DNA of 64,000 nucleotides from RGIG8124 sp045130665 (GCA_045130665.1 JBGUQC010000004.1:372001-436000), one strand, 5' to 3'. Positions 42,062-51,165 are shown, numbered from the stretch's first letter. The notes: generated from the sequence alone by a model not told the origin. Made by a program: numbers and translations.

Positions 42062-43798
42062 ATGATTACTCGTTTACGTACTAATTTTGAAGTTGGTGAT
42101 ATTCCACTAGCTGAATATCCACGTCCACAATTCCAAAGAGATAGTTACTTCACTTTAAACGGATCTTGGGATTATGCAATCTATCGTGCAAGCGAAGAGT
42201 TCGCTGGATATCAAGGAAAAATCTTAGTTCCATTCTCACCAGAGTGCTTACTATCAGGTGTTAAGGAAGGAACTATTGTAATGCCTAATGATAAACTTTA
42301 TTATCATAGATCTTTCACACTTCCTATGGGATTCAATAAAGGTCATACATTCATTAACTTCGGTGCTGTGGACCATGCTTGCGTTATTAAAGTAAATGGC
42401 GTAAATGTTGGCGAGCATTGTGGTGGATATACACCATTCAAGGTAGAAGTAAGTAAAGTAATTAAAGATGGAGACAACACAATAGATGTTGAAGTTACAG
42501 ACCCATCAGATACATCATACCATACACGTGCAAAACAAGCACTTAAACATGGCGGCATTTGGTATACACCACAATCTGGTATCTGGCAAAGTGTTTGGCT
42601 TGAATCAGTTCCAAATACTTACCTAAAAGATATGACAATTGTTCCAGATATTGATGATGGTACAGTTAACATTAAGATGTCCATTGAGGGCAAAGATGAT
42701 GCAGATGTAATCGTATTAGATGGAGATAAACCAATAGCTAGCGGTATCGCTTCAAAAGGCAGTATTAAGCTTGCTGTTCCTAACTTTGAATGCTGGTCTC
42801 CAGAAAACCCAAAATTATACAATTTGGCAGTTAAAGTAGGAGATGATGTCGTTAAATCCTATTTTGGAATGAGAAAATTCTCAATTATGGAAGATGAACA
42901 AGGCTATAAGAGACTAGCTTTAAACAATAAACCATACTTCCATAACGGCCTATTAGACCAAGGTTATTGGTCAGATGGTATGCTCACTCCTCCATCAAAT
43001 GCTGCCCTTGAATATGATATTAAACTTATCAAAGATATGGGATTCAATATGCTCAGAAAACATATCAAGATTGAACCAATGCTTTGGTACTATTATTGTG
43101 ATAAATATGGAGTTCTTGTATGGCAAGACTTTGTAAGCGGTGGAAGAAAATATAATATGTTCGCAATTGGTATTCTTCCATTCATTCATATCAATATTAA
43201 AGATAGCAATTACAAGTTCTATGCAAGACAAGACGAAGAAGGTAGACAAGAATATGTCAATGAAATGCATGAAACAGTTAATGCTTTAAAGAATGTTCCT
43301 TCCCTTGCACAATGGGTTCCATTCAACGAAGGTTGGGGACAATTCGATTCTATTGAAAATACAAAGAAACTTCGTGAGTTAGATAATACACGTACAATAG
43401 ACTCTGTAAGTGGTTGGGCAGATCAAGGCAAGACCAGTTCAGACCTCAAGAGCTTACATATCTATTTCAAACCAATCGTTCTTCCAAAGAGAGAAAAACG
43501 AGTTGTTGTTATTTCTGAGTTCGGTGGATACTCTAACCCAACAGATGAGCATATGTTCAATCCAGATAAATTATTTGGATATAAGATGTTCAAAACAAAA
43601 GAAGGATTATTTGCTGCATATAAGAAATTATATGAAAAGAGCATTATACCAAATATTCCAAAGGGATTATCTGCAACTGTATACACACAAGTTAGTGACG
43701 TTGAAGAAGAAATCAACGGCTTAATTACATACGATAGAAAGGTTGTTAAATTCCCTGTAGAGCAAATGAAAGAACTTAACGCAAGAATAAAATATTAA
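42062..43798 (+). CDS. GH2 family beta-glycosidase
   Basis: The 578-residue protein follows the GH2 plan: sugar-binding beta-sandwich (~20-185: FTLNGSWDYAIYRAS, HRSFTLP, GGYTPF), immunoglobulin-like domain (~185-280), and TIM barrel from ~285 with LRKHIKIEPMLWYYYCDKYG. Catalytic acid/base E423 is in PFNEGWGQ, and nucleophile E486 is in SEFGGY. It is shorter than LacZ or UidA and lacks a signal peptide, so it acts on imported beta-galactosides, glucuronides or mannosides; sequence alone does not decide which. It lies 11 bp after yfcE and 10 bp before thyA. Confidence 0.88.
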   Translation: MITRLRTNFEVGDIPLAEYPRPQFQRDSYFTLNGSWDYAIYRASEEFAGYQGKILVPFSPECLLSGVKEGTIVMPNDKLYYHRSFTLPMGFNKGHTFINFGAVDHACVIKVNGVNVGEHCGGYTPFKVEVSKVIKDGDNTIDVEVTDPSDTSYHTRAKQALKHGGIWYTPQSGIWQSVWLESVPNTYLKDMTIVPDIDDGTVNIKMSIEGKDDADVIVLDGDKPIASGIASKGSIKLAVPNFECWSPENPKLYNLAVKVGDDVVKSYFGMRKFSIMEDEQGYKRLALNNKPYFHNGLLDQGYWSDGMLTPPSNAALEYDIKLIKDMGFNMLRKHIKIEPMLWYYYCDKYGVLVWQDFVSGGRKYNMFAIGILPFIHINIKDSNYKFYARQDEEGRQEYVNEMHETVNALKNVPSLAQWVPFNEGWGQFDSIENTKKLRELDNTRTIDSVSGWADQGKTSSDLKSLHIYFKPIVLPKREKRVVVISEFGGYSNPTDEHMFNPDKLFGYKMFKTKEGLFAAYKKLYEKSIIPNIPKGLSATVYTQVSDVEEEINGLITYDRKVVKFPVEQMKELNARIKY

Positions 43799-43808
43799 GG
43801 ATTAGATT

Positions 43809-44639
43809 ATGAGTATAGCAGATGAAAAATTAGTAGCAATGTGTAGAGATATCCTAGACAACGGAATCTGGGACACAGATATGGATGTTCGTCCAAGATG
43901 GGAAGATGGTACACCAGCTCATACCATTAAGAAATTCTGTGTTGTTAATAGATACGATTTAAGCAAAGAGTTCCCTATTACAACAATTAGAAGAACTGCA
44001 TTCAAGTCCGCAATAGATGAATTACTTTGGATATGGCAAAAGAAAGATAACAATATCCACAACCTAAATTCACACGTTTGGGATTCATGGGCAGATGAGA
44101 CAGGTTCTATTGGTAAGGCATACGGATACCAATTAGGCGTTAAACATATCTATAAAGAAGGTGAATTTGACCAAGTAGATAGAGTTTTATACGATTTAAA
44201 GAATAATCCAGCATCTAGACGTATCATGACAAACATCTATAACTTCCAAGACTTGCATGAAATGGGATTATATCCATGTGCTTATTCCATGACATTTAAT
44301 GTCACAGGCAATAAATTAAATGCAATCCTAAACCAAAGAAGCCAAGATACATTAACAGCAAATAACTGGAACGTAGTTCAATATGCAGTACTTGTTCACA
44401 TGATGGCACAAGTAAGTGGTTTCCAAGTTGGTGAATTAGTTCATGTTATCGCTGATGCACATATCTATGATAGACATGTTCCATTAGTAGAAGAGATGAT
44501 TAAGAACCAACAATTCCCTGCACCTACATTCAAGATTAATCCAGATATCAAAAACTTCTATGACTTCACTGTTAATGACTTTGCTCTTGAAAATTATCAA
44601 TACAATAAATTTGATCATAAGATAGAGGTAGCTATATGA
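43809..44639 (+). CDS. thyA: Thymidylate synthase (ThyA type)
   Basis: The 276-residue protein shows FRTAFKSAIDELLWIWQK-type helices, WADETGSIGKAYGYQLG, ASRRIM (phosphate Arg), LYPCAYSM with nucleophile C157, LNQRSQDTLTANNWNVVQY, and HIYDRHV. The 'PCAYSM' and 'QDTLTANNWN' forms resemble the Bacillus TSase A branch rather than the PCH/GDVFLGVPFN branch of E. coli. It methylates dUMP with methylene-tetrahydrofolate, producing dihydrofolate for the next gene. The stop overlaps folA by 4 bp. Confidence 0.92.
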   Translation: MSIADEKLVAMCRDILDNGIWDTDMDVRPRWEDGTPAHTIKKFCVVNRYDLSKEFPITTIRRTAFKSAIDELLWIWQKKDNNIHNLNSHVWDSWADETGSIGKAYGYQLGVKHIYKEGEFDQVDRVLYDLKNNPASRRIMTNIYNFQDLHEMGLYPCAYSMTFNVTGNKLNAILNQRSQDTLTANNWNVVQYAVLVHMMAQVSGFQVGELVHVIADAHIYDRHVPLVEEMIKNQQFPAPTFKINPDIKNFYDFTVNDFALENYQYNKFDHKIEVAI

Positions 44640-45136
44640 ACCTAATTGTTGCAGTAGATACAAAATGGGGAATCGGAAAAAGAAATGACCTTCTTTTCCA
44701 CTTAAAGAAAGATATGCAACACTTTGTTGAGTACACACGCAACAAGGTTGTTGTAATGGGCTCAAATACTCTTCTTTCTTTCCCTGGATCAAAACCTTTA
44801 AAGAATAGAACAAATATCGTCTTATGGCCAGGTGGTGGCCCTGTTGAAGGAGCTATCGTTGTTCAATCATTAGATGAGTTATTTGAAGAGTTAAAGAAAT
44901 ATGATAGCAACTCCGTATTTATCATTGGTGGTGCTATGATGTATAGAACTATGCTTCCATTCTGCGATACAGCATACATTACTAAAGTAGATGCAGATGG
45001 TGGCGCTGAAGTTTTCTTAGACAACTTAGATAAACTAGATAATTGGCAATTAGTTTCTCAAGATCCATTCATTGAAGATGAAGGTTATTTGATTAGTTTC
45101 TGCACATACTCAAATAGCCAAGTAATAACTAAATAG
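44636..45136 (+). CDS. folA: Dihydrofolate reductase
   Basis: The 166-residue protein has the DHFR order of motifs: LIVAVDTKWGIGKRNDLLFHL (Asp in place of Asn in the usual A.D.N.GIG start), KDMQHFVEYTRNKVVVMGSNTLLSF, NIVLWPGG and VFIIGGAMMYRTMLPFCDTAYIT. It regenerates tetrahydrofolate from the dihydrofolate made by ThyA, and the two are translationally coupled. The common MGRKT is MGSNT and the adenine-phosphate loop is modified. It is the last gene of the five-gene operon from 40459. Confidence 0.92.
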   Translation: MNLIVAVDTKWGIGKRNDLLFHLKKDMQHFVEYTRNKVVVMGSNTLLSFPGSKPLKNRTNIVLWPGGGPVEGAIVVQSLDELFEELKKYDSNSVFIIGGAMMYRTMLPFCDTAYITKVDADGGAEVFLDNLDKLDNWQLVSQDPFIEDEGYLISFCTYSNSQVITK

Positions 45137-45152
45137 TTATTAAATAATTTAA

Positions 45153-45192
45153 TAAAAAAACACCACCCATTTCTAGGTGGTGTATTTTTTTA
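45153..45192. terminator. Bidirectional terminator between folA and the aquaporin gene
   Basis: A7-CACCACC-catttcta-GGTGGTG followed by T-rich sequence, between convergent genes. Confidence 0.88.
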
Positions 45193-45205
45193 ACTTTAAG
45201 TAATC

Positions 45206-45973
45206 TTATTCAGCTTTTTCTTCTTCAGCCTTTGGAGCTTCTTCTACTTTTGCTTCTTCTTTCTTTTGTTTTACAGAATCTAAGAAGCCATATACTAAAG
45301 CTGCTAATACTGCACCAAACATTGGACCAACGATGAAGATCCAGATTTGCTTGATTGGTTCGAAGTTGCCCTTAATCATAGCAAAGAGTGCTGGCATTAA
45401 TGAACGAGCTGGGTTAACAGATGTTCCTGTTAAACGGATTCCTAATAAGTGTACAAGTACTAAAGCAATACCAATAACGATACCTGCTTTACCTGCAGAT
45501 TGTTCTCTGCTTGTTACACCTAAGATTGTTAATACAAATACGAATGTTAATACGATTTCAGCAACTAAGCCAACGAATAATCCGCCAACATCTCCTGCTG
45601 CTTCTAATACTGGTGCTTGAACTTGGTTTGCACCGAATCCACATTCTGTTCCGAATAAAGCAAGAAGAATTACACATCCTAATGCTGCACCAATAACTTG
45701 AGCACATACATAGAATAAGAAATCCTTTGCACTCATCTTCTTGGAAACTAATAATCCGAGTGATACTGCTGGGTTGATATGGCATCCACTGATATTACCA
45801 ATTGAATATGCCATTGCAACAATTACAAAGCCGAATGCTAAAGATGTTGCGATTAATCCAGCATTTCCTTCACAACCTGTTGCTTGTGCAACACCACAGC
45901 CTAAAACAACAAGAACCATTGTTCCAATCATTTCTGCGACATACTTTTTAATATCTGCACCTGTAATTTTCAT
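45206..45973 (-). CDS. MIP-family channel (AqpZ-like aquaporin)
   Basis: The 255-residue membrane protein has six helices and both NPA boxes: HINPAV (NPA 67-69) and TGTSVNPARS (187-189), the latter with the selectivity-filter Arg. SGCHINPAVSLG and the Thr-Ser-Val before the second NPA favour a water-selective AqpZ-type pore over a glycerol facilitator, which has Asp after NPAR. The C-terminus carries a Lys/Glu/Ala-rich tail (~230-255) typical of disordered tails in this genome. It starts 15 bp after the oxidoreductase gamma gene and may be co-transcribed with it. Confidence 0.9.
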   Translation of the reverse strand: MKITGADIKKYVAEMIGTMVLVVLGCGVAQATGCEGNAGLIATSLAFGFVIVAMAYSIGNISGCHINPAVSLGLLVSKKMSAKDFLFYVCAQVIGAALGCVILLALFGTECGFGANQVQAPVLEAAGDVGGLFVGLVAEIVLTFVFVLTILGVTSREQSAGKAGIVIGIALVLVHLLGIRLTGTSVNPARSLMPALFAMIKGNFEPIKQIWIFIVGPMFGAVLAALVYGFLDSVKQKKEEAKVEEAPKAEEEKAE

Positions 45974-45988
45974 AATTTATCTCCTAAA

Positions 45989-46522
45989 TTAATATAATTC
46001 ATATCCTGCAATAAAGCATGCTTGGTTAGATTCGATAAATTGTGGTTTTGCAGCGAAAGCATGTGCTATTGTTTCAAGCATTCTTTCTTTTGTATATAAA
46101 CCAGTAATCTTGATGTAAGCACCTAAAACAACTAGGTTACTTGCCTTATCATTTCCAATCTTGTGTGCTACTGCGTTTGCATCAATGTAATATACGTTAA
46201 GGTCTGTTCTAATATCTTCAACTTTATCTGTGATAAGTGATGAGTTAACGAATACTCTGCCACCTTTCTTTACACCTTTGATGTATTTGTCATAGGATGG
46301 CTTGTTCATAACAACAAGAGTATCTGGAACAGCGATAACTGGACTTGCTACTGCTACATCATCAATACATACAGAACAAGAAGCTGTACCACCTCTCATT
46401 TCTGGACCATATGATGGAAGCCATGTTGCTGCTTTGTTTTCATCTAATGCTGCGTATGCGAGCAATTGTCCGAAACTTAATACGCCTTGTCCACCGAAAC
46501 CTGCAACTATAATCTTTTCCAT
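45989..46522 (-). CDS. 2-oxoacid:ferredoxin oxidoreductase, gamma subunit
   Basis: From the ATG at 46522 (GGAGG upstream, 1 nt after the beta stop) the protein has 177 residues. It shows the gamma-subunit pattern VAGFGGQGVLSFGQLLAYAA, TWLPSYGPEMRGGTASCSV and LVVMNKPSYDKY. It forms the gamma part of the alpha-beta-gamma-delta enzyme that oxidatively decarboxylates 2-oxoacids to acyl-CoA, reducing ferredoxin. The longer frame to 46549 has no binding site. The subunit order delta-alpha-beta-gamma matches 2-oxoglutarate/branched-chain (Kor/Vor) type enzymes. Confidence 0.9.
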   Translation of the reverse strand: MEKIIVAGFGGQGVLSFGQLLAYAALDENKAATWLPSYGPEMRGGTASCSVCIDDVAVASPVIAVPDTLVVMNKPSYDKYIKGVKKGGRVFVNSSLITDKVEDIRTDLNVYYIDANAVAHKIGNDKASNLVVLGAYIKITGLYTKERMLETIAHAFAAKPQFIESNQACFIAGYELY

Positions 46523-46523
46523 A

Positions 46524-47261
46524 TTATTCCTCCACATCCTTAAATACACCGAGAGGATAATAAGATGTCATCTCGTTCTTTACATAGTCTAAAGCTTTGA
46601 GAGGAGATAAGTGCCAGTTTGTTGGACATGTTGATAACAATTCAACAAAGCTTAAGCCCTTGCCTTCTTTTTGGTTCTTGAAAGCTTTTACTAAATACTC
46701 TTTAGATTTCTTGATATTTCTTACATCTGCAAGTGATCCACGTGCAATGAAGCTTGGTCCATCTAATTCTTTGAGCATTTCACAAACACGGATTGGATAT
46801 CCATTAACTTTTGGATCTCTACCCTTTTGACATGTTGTTGCTTTTTGTCCTAACAATGTTGTTGGAGCCATTTGTCCACCAGTCATACCATAAATACCAT
46901 TGTTGATAAATATGATTGTGATGTTTGCGCCTCTTGCACATGCATGAACTATTTCAGCCATACCGATAGATGCAAGGTCTCCATCTCCTTGATAAGCAAA
47001 TACAATACTGTCTGGAGTTACGTGTTTAATACCTTGTGCTACAGCTGGTGCTCTGCCGTGTGATGCTTGTTGCATATCACAATTGAAGTAATTGTATGCA
47101 AATACTGAACATCCTACTGGTGCAACACCAACAACTTTTTCTGCTCCTATTTCTTCTAGTGCTTCTGCAACTAGACGATGTGCTATACCATGAGTACATC
47201 CTGGGCAATAATGCAAAGGAGTATCTGTTAAAAATTTAGGTTTATCAAATACAACTGCCAT
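46524..47261 (-). CDS. 2-oxoacid:ferredoxin oxidoreductase, beta subunit (TPP-binding)
   Basis: The 245-residue beta subunit has HYCPGCTHGIAHRL with cluster cysteines, and the TPP motif GDGDLASIGMAEIVHACARGANITIIFINN; IYGMTGGQMAPTT follows. This binds thiamine diphosphate and magnesium. The 'PGCTHG' and 'TGGQ(M)APTT' forms are those of 2-oxoglutarate/2-oxoisovalerate enzymes rather than pyruvate:ferredoxin oxidoreductase. Its start is 1 bp after the alpha stop. Confidence 0.92.
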   Translation of the reverse strand: MAVVFDKPKFLTDTPLHYCPGCTHGIAHRLVAEALEEIGAEKVVGVAPVGCSVFAYNYFNCDMQQASHGRAPAVAQGIKHVTPDSIVFAYQGDGDLASIGMAEIVHACARGANITIIFINNGIYGMTGGQMAPTTLLGQKATTCQKGRDPKVNGYPIRVCEMLKELDGPSFIARGSLADVRNIKKSKEYLVKAFKNQKEGKGLSFVELLSTCPTNWHLSPLKALDYVKNEMTSYYPLGVFKDVEE

Positions 47262-47262
47262 A

Positions 47263-48324
47263 TTAGTTACCCCCTTTTATAAACTCTACGATATCTTCTG
47301 GTGACATAACGTTACCACCTGTTCTGCAGTAGAACTTAATTGGCTTCTTGTTATTTGTTGCAAGTCTTACATCGTCTACATATTGACCCATACTGAGTTC
47401 TGCTACAACGAATTCTTTAACACTTGCTTGGTCTGCCAATTCTTTGAATTGAGCTGATGGAAGTGGTGATAATGTGATAGGTCTAAATAAACCAACTTTC
47501 TTACCTTCTGCTCTTAAGATATCTACTGATGATTTTGCGATACGTCCTACAGAACCATATGCTGTAATAATGATTTCTGCATCGTCACATAAATACTTTT
47601 CGTACATAACTTCATTTTCAGCCATTCTGTCATAGACCTTTTGGATTCTATGGTTGATAGCTTCTAACTCATCTGGAACAATGTATAATGAGTTGATGAT
47701 ACGTCTGTTATCACCAAAACCTGTTCCATCCGTTGCCCATTTGTGCTTTGGTAATTTTGTGATGTCTTTCATTTCTGGAAGAGTTACTGCTTCCATGATT
47801 TGTCCGAGCATACCATCACCTAAAATCATAACTGGTAAACGATATTCTTCTGCTTTATCAAATGCGTTATAAATTAAATCAACACATTCTTGAACTGAGC
47901 ATGGTCCATAAACGAGCATCTTATAGTCACCATGTCCACCACCGTGAACTGATTGATGATAATCTGCTTGTCCTGGTTGAATTCCACCTAAACCTGGTCC
48001 AGATCTAACCATGTTTACAATAACACATGGGACTTCTGCACCACAGATATATGAAATACCTTCTTGCATAAGTGATATACCAGGGCTTGATGATGATGTC
48101 ATTGCTCTACCACCTGCACCACCTGCTCCAAATATCATATTAATAGCACTTACTTCACTTTCTGCTTGTACAAAAACGCCGCCTACTTGTGGTAAACGTG
48201 CTGACATGTACTCTGGAACTTCGTTTTGTGGTGTAATTGGATAACCAGCATAAAAACGGCAACCACCTCTTATGGCTGCTTCTGCTATTGCTTCATTACC
48301 TTTCATTAACTTTCTTTCTGCCAT
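47263..48324 (-). CDS. 2-oxoacid:ferredoxin oxidoreductase, alpha subunit (VorB/KorA-like)
   Basis: The 353-residue alpha subunit begins LMKGNEAIAEAAIRGGCRFYAGYPITPQNEVPEYM, then QAESEVSAINMIFGAGGAGGRAMTSSSSPGISLMQEG and PGLGGIQPGQADYHQ. This is the pattern usually annotated VorB or KorA. It carries the pyrimidine side of the TPP site and the CoA-binding region. Which 2-oxoacid is used (2-oxoglutarate or branched chain) cannot be settled by motif. It lies 12 bp after the ferredoxin subunit gene. Confidence 0.92.
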   Translation of the reverse strand: MAERKLMKGNEAIAEAAIRGGCRFYAGYPITPQNEVPEYMSARLPQVGGVFVQAESEVSAINMIFGAGGAGGRAMTSSSSPGISLMQEGISYICGAEVPCVIVNMVRSGPGLGGIQPGQADYHQSVHGGGHGDYKMLVYGPCSVQECVDLIYNAFDKAEEYRLPVMILGDGMLGQIMEAVTLPEMKDITKLPKHKWATDGTGFGDNRRIINSLYIVPDELEAINHRIQKVYDRMAENEVMYEKYLCDDAEIIITAYGSVGRIAKSSVDILRAEGKKVGLFRPITLSPLPSAQFKELADQASVKEFVVAELSMGQYVDDVRLATNNKKPIKFYCRTGGNVMSPEDIVEFIKGGN

Positions 48325-48336
48325 ATGAAGTTCCTC

Positions 48337-48543
48337 TTACTTTTCTACTTTGATAACACAATCTGGACACATTGTTGCACAGAATGCACATGCAATGCAT
48401 TGAGATTGATCTGTCATTTGAGCAACGAAATAGCCTTTGTCATTGCTCTTTGTTTTGGAGATTTCTAAGATCTTCTTTGGACATACTGAAACACAGAGTC
48501 CACATCCCTTACAAAGCTCCTCATTGAATGTTACTTTTGCCAT
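48337..48543 (-). CDS. 2-oxoacid:ferredoxin oxidoreductase, delta (2x[4Fe-4S] ferredoxin) subunit
   Basis: From the ATG at 48543 (AGAGGA upstream) the protein has 68 residues with two [4Fe-4S] motifs: CKGCGLCVSVCP and CIACAFCATMCP. The longer frame to 48591 crosses a hairpin and has no binding site. It is the electron-transfer subunit and heads the four-gene operon. Confidence 0.92.
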   Translation of the reverse strand: MAKVTFNEELCKGCGLCVSVCPKKILEISKTKSNDKGYFVAQMTDQSQCIACAFCATMCPDCVIKVEK

Positions 48544-48567
48544 TATATTTTCCTCTTTATAAAGATT

Positions 48568-48591
48568 GTGCACCAAATTGTCTTGGTGCAC
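48568..48591. other. Hairpin upstream of the oxidoreductase operon
   Basis: A perfect GTGCACC ... GGTGCAC inverted repeat lies between the NYN gene stop and the ferredoxin-subunit start. On the minus strand it is followed only by AATCTTTAT, a weak U tract, so it could be a leaky terminator or a 5' leader structure. Confidence 0.45.
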
Positions 48592-48629
48592 TTTTTTATT
48601 ATTTATTGTAGTTTACAAGACAACTTGTA

Positions 48630-49298
48630 TTAGCTGTTAATCATCTTATTGAGTTGTCCAAGTAGTACATTGAACATCTCGTCATCATCATTGTTTTTTG
48701 GTGCTTCTGCAGCTGGTGCTGGTTCTGCCTTTGGCTCTTCTGCTACTGGTGCTGGAGCTGGTTCTGGCTTTGGTTCAGCTTTTGGAGCTGGAGCTGCTTT
48801 AGGTGCTGGAGCTGCTTTTGCTGCTGGAGCTGCAACTTTTCTGTAACCAGAATCTAATACCTTTTGTACAGTTGCATTAGTATCTAATGTGATAATCTTG
48901 TTGCATAATACGGAGTTCTTATCTGGTTCGATAACACCAGCAATAACGTCCTTTCCGTATGCCTTGAGGTATGCAATCAATGGAGTAATATCGCCACTTC
49001 CGTAAATGAGGAAGAAACCATCGATGTTTGGATATTGTGCAAGACGAGCTGCATCGATAACTTGTCTTAAGTCTAATTTACCTTTTCTCTTGCGTGGTAA
49101 TGCAGAAAGTGCATCGTATGCATTTTCTTGAATGAATGCACCATAGTCTTTTGTACGTTTTGCTGAATAGCCATAGAACTTACAACCTGCAATTTCACCT
49201 AATTTTGCAACTTCGTCTAATGCTGCTGCAAATGCGCCGAATGGTACTCTAACACTTTCGATGTCTGCTAATACTACATATTTTTTAGATTGTGCCAT
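48630..49298 (-). CDS. NYN-domain protein with Ala/Pro/Lys/Glu-rich tail
   Basis: Residues 1-~140 fit the NYN (PIN-like) nuclease fold: YVVLADIES, KLDLRQVIDAARLA, FLIYGSGDITPLIAYLKAYGKDVIAG. Acidic residues of the DxxN...D...SGDxDF pattern are partly kept: D12 is present but the Asn after it is Ser, and SGDxDF is SGDITP. Residues ~150-200 are repeats of (A)PAPKA/PEPAPA, ending with NNDDDEMFNVLLGQLNKMINS, a possible short amphipathic binding helix. RNA cleavage is a family expectation that the altered residues weaken. It lies upstream of the oxidoreductase operon. Confidence 0.72.
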   Translation of the reverse strand: MAQSKKYVVLADIESVRVPFGAFAAALDEVAKLGEIAGCKFYGYSAKRTKDYGAFIQENAYDALSALPRKRKGKLDLRQVIDAARLAQYPNIDGFFLIYGSGDITPLIAYLKAYGKDVIAGVIEPDKNSVLCNKIITLDTNATVQKVLDSGYRKVAAPAAKAAPAPKAAPAPKAEPKPEPAPAPVAEEPKAEPAPAAEAPKNNDDDEMFNVLLGQLNKMINS

Positions 49299-49381
49299 AT
49301 TCTCTCTCCTTATCTCATATCCTTAAAGGATAAGCAATTTTTATTAACATAATATATTGTAATAAATTTCGGCTTTTATGT

Positions 49382-50191
49382 CTAGATATTTTTGAAATTT
49401 CTTTTATAAAAGAAAGCCCATTGTTGCACAAATCCGCAGTTTTTCCCATATTTTTGTATCAATAATGTGGCCATTTTCTCCGGAGAAGCGTTTGGGTAGT
49501 CATTTTTGAAGGCCTTGTATATCCATGTATCTACAGGGAAAACATCCTTCCTTCCAAGCCCAAAAAGTAGGATACAATCTGCCACTTTTCTACCTATTCC
49601 TTTATACGATAATAGTGTATTTCTAGCGGTATCTGTATCCATATTCTCTAAATCTGGTAATCCGTTTGAAACTATGTCACGAGCAACACCTTGAATATAC
49701 TCTGCTCTATACCCGCACCCGCATTCCTTATAAAATGATAAATCTTGTTTAGCGAATGCTTCCATGCTTGGGAAGGCATAGTAACCTTCCATCTTTTTGC
49801 CAAGTGCACGACAAAAAGCGTCAATAGTGTTTTTTATTCTAGGTATGTTATTGTTCTGAGAAACGAGGAATGAGATTATCATCTCTTCTATATCTTGATT
49901 TAAGATATGTATTCCCTTGCCATACTCAATAGCTTCTGAAACAAATCCACCATCCTGGACTTCCTTTTGAATTGAGGCATAATCTCTTTCCAAATCTAAA
50001 TAGTTCTTAAAGTAAGAAACATCATCTGTTTCGAACTCGTAACTATCCCCTAAATCCTTACAATATAAAATATGGTCCTTAGAGACAACATAACATCTAT
50101 CATCTTCAAAACCATATCTAAAGACTTGTCCGCACTCTAGAGTTTGAACAATATCAAATGTTGGGATTTTTTTAAGAGTAAATTTGTCCAT
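49382..50191 (-). CDS. ogg: 8-oxoguanine DNA glycosylase/AP lyase, OGG1 type
   Basis: The 269-residue protein has the OGG1 layout: N-terminal domain (TLECGQVFRY), the SQNNNIPRIK helix (~111-120), and HhH-GPD motif SYKGIGRKVADCILLFGLGRKDVFPVDTW (195-223) with catalytic K202 and D221. It removes 8-oxoguanine and cuts the abasic strand. No clear Shine-Dalgarno lies before the ATG, which follows the upstream operon's terminator by about 10 nt; expression may be low or use read-through. It is one of three distinct DNA-glycosylase-like proteins in this window. Confidence 0.9.
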   Translation of the reverse strand: MDKFTLKKIPTFDIVQTLECGQVFRYGFEDDRCYVVSKDHILYCKDLGDSYEFETDDVSYFKNYLDLERDYASIQKEVQDGGFVSEAIEYGKGIHILNQDIEEMIISFLVSQNNNIPRIKNTIDAFCRALGKKMEGYYAFPSMEAFAKQDLSFYKECGCGYRAEYIQGVARDIVSNGLPDLENMDTDTARNTLLSYKGIGRKVADCILLFGLGRKDVFPVDTWIYKAFKNDYPNASPEKMATLLIQKYGKNCGFVQQWAFFYKRNFKNI

Positions 50192-50199
50192 TTTAAATT

Positions 50200-50227
50200 A
50201 AAAAGGTCTCCCGAAGGAAACCTTTAG
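50200..50227 (-). terminator. Terminator of the rplU-prp-rpmA operon
   Basis: aaaggtctcc-cgaa-ggaaaccttt is a 10-bp stem with one mismatch. On the minus strand it is followed by TTTTTAATTT. Confidence 0.75.
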
Positions 50228-50246
50228 TTTTACTATTTGTTGATAA

Positions 50247-50528
50247 TTATTCTGCATCTGGATATACAGAAACTTTCTTTTTATCTTTGCCTAATCTCTC
50301 AAAGCGAACGGTTCCATCTACTAAAGCAAATAATGTATCATCTTTACCGATGCCTACGTTTGTGCCTGGATGAATTTTTGTACCACGTTGACGAACAAGT
50401 ATATTGCCAGCTAATACAAATTGACCATCTTGACGTTTTACACCAAGATATTTAGGATTACTATCTCTTCCGTTGTGAGATGAACCTGATCCTTTTTTAT
50501 GAGCAAAAAGTTGAATATTAATAAACAT
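50247..50528 (-). CDS. rpmA: 50S ribosomal protein L27 with cleavable N-terminal extension
   Basis: The 93-residue L27 has [48 protein letters not shown] and VRFERL. It begins [12 protein letters not shown]: the first eight residues form the Gram-positive extension removed by the protease Prp after Phe, exposing the mature N-terminus that reaches the peptidyl transferase centre. The protease gene lies directly upstream in the same operon, so the pair is complete. Confidence 0.97.
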   Translation of the reverse strand: MFINIQLFAHKKGSGSSHNGRDSNPKYLGVKRQDGQFVLAGNILVRQRGTKIHPGTNVGIGKDDTLFALVDGTVRFERLGKDKKKVSVYPDAE

Positions 50529-50530
50529 AA

Positions 50531-50860
50531 CTATTTTACCTCCAATTTTATGAAGTCCGAATATTCTTGATAAAGATCGGACACTCCTAAGTATGCTGTC
50601 TTCAAAATTAAGTCTGCATCGTGCTTTTGTTGTTCGTCCATGTCCTCTGGCATCTTTGCACTTAAAAGTGGTTTTGAATCATCAACATTGTAGTCCACTT
50701 TAATTCCTGCTGCCTGCATTAATCCTAAAACTGCTGTTTGGATAATGCTACTAACTGCTGAACAGACGATGTCCTCTCCTTCCTCGGCATATCCTGTATG
50801 CCCTAAGGCTTCAACAGCTACGAACAAACCATTTTTTCTGAAAAAAGTAATACTTGTCAT
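50531..50860 (-). CDS. prp: Ribosomal-processing cysteine protease Prp
   Basis: The 109-residue protein shows the Prp signature [20 protein letters not shown] with catalytic H21 and C33. It cleaves the N-terminal extension of L27. It lies between rplU and rpmA, the standard Bacillota arrangement: its start touches the rplU stop (shared base 50860) and rpmA follows after 2 bp. Confidence 0.95.
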   Translation of the reverse strand: MTSITFFRKNGLFVAVEALGHTGYAEEGEDIVCSAVSSIIQTAVLGLMQAAGIKVDYNVDDSKPLLSAKMPEDMDEQQKHDADLILKTAYLGVSDLYQEYSDFIKLEVK

Positions 50861-51165
50861 TATTTGATTGATACAATTGTCAATTCTGTGTATGGCTGAC
50901 GATGACCTTGACGTTTTCTAATGTTTTTCTTTGCCTTATAGTGTGCAACAATAATCTTTGGGAACTTGCCTTGTGCTTTTACTTCAGCTGTTACCTTTGA
51001 TGCTGCTGCATCCTTTCCTGCCTTAACATTACCTTTGTCATCAGCGACGAGCAATACGTCTAAATCGATTTTTGCACCAACTTCTGCGTCAATTTTCTCA
51101 ACTTTAACGTTTGTACCCTTTTCGACTTTGTATTGTTTGCCTCCGCACTTAACAATAGCGTACAT
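50860..51165 (-). CDS. rplU: 50S ribosomal protein L21
   Basis: From the ATG at 51165 (GAGGAGG upstream) the protein is 101 residues, the normal L21 length: MYAIVKCGGKQYKVEKG, GAKIDLDVLLVADD, KIIVAHYKAKKNIRKRQGHRQPYTELTI. It binds 23S rRNA in the large subunit. The longer frame to 51276 runs into the structured leader and is rejected. First gene of the rplU-prp-rpmA operon. Confidence 0.97.
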   Translation of the reverse strand: MYAIVKCGGKQYKVEKGTNVKVEKIDAEVGAKIDLDVLLVADDKGNVKAGKDAAASKVTAEVKAQGKFPKIIVAHYKAKKNIRKRQGHRQPYTELTIVSIK

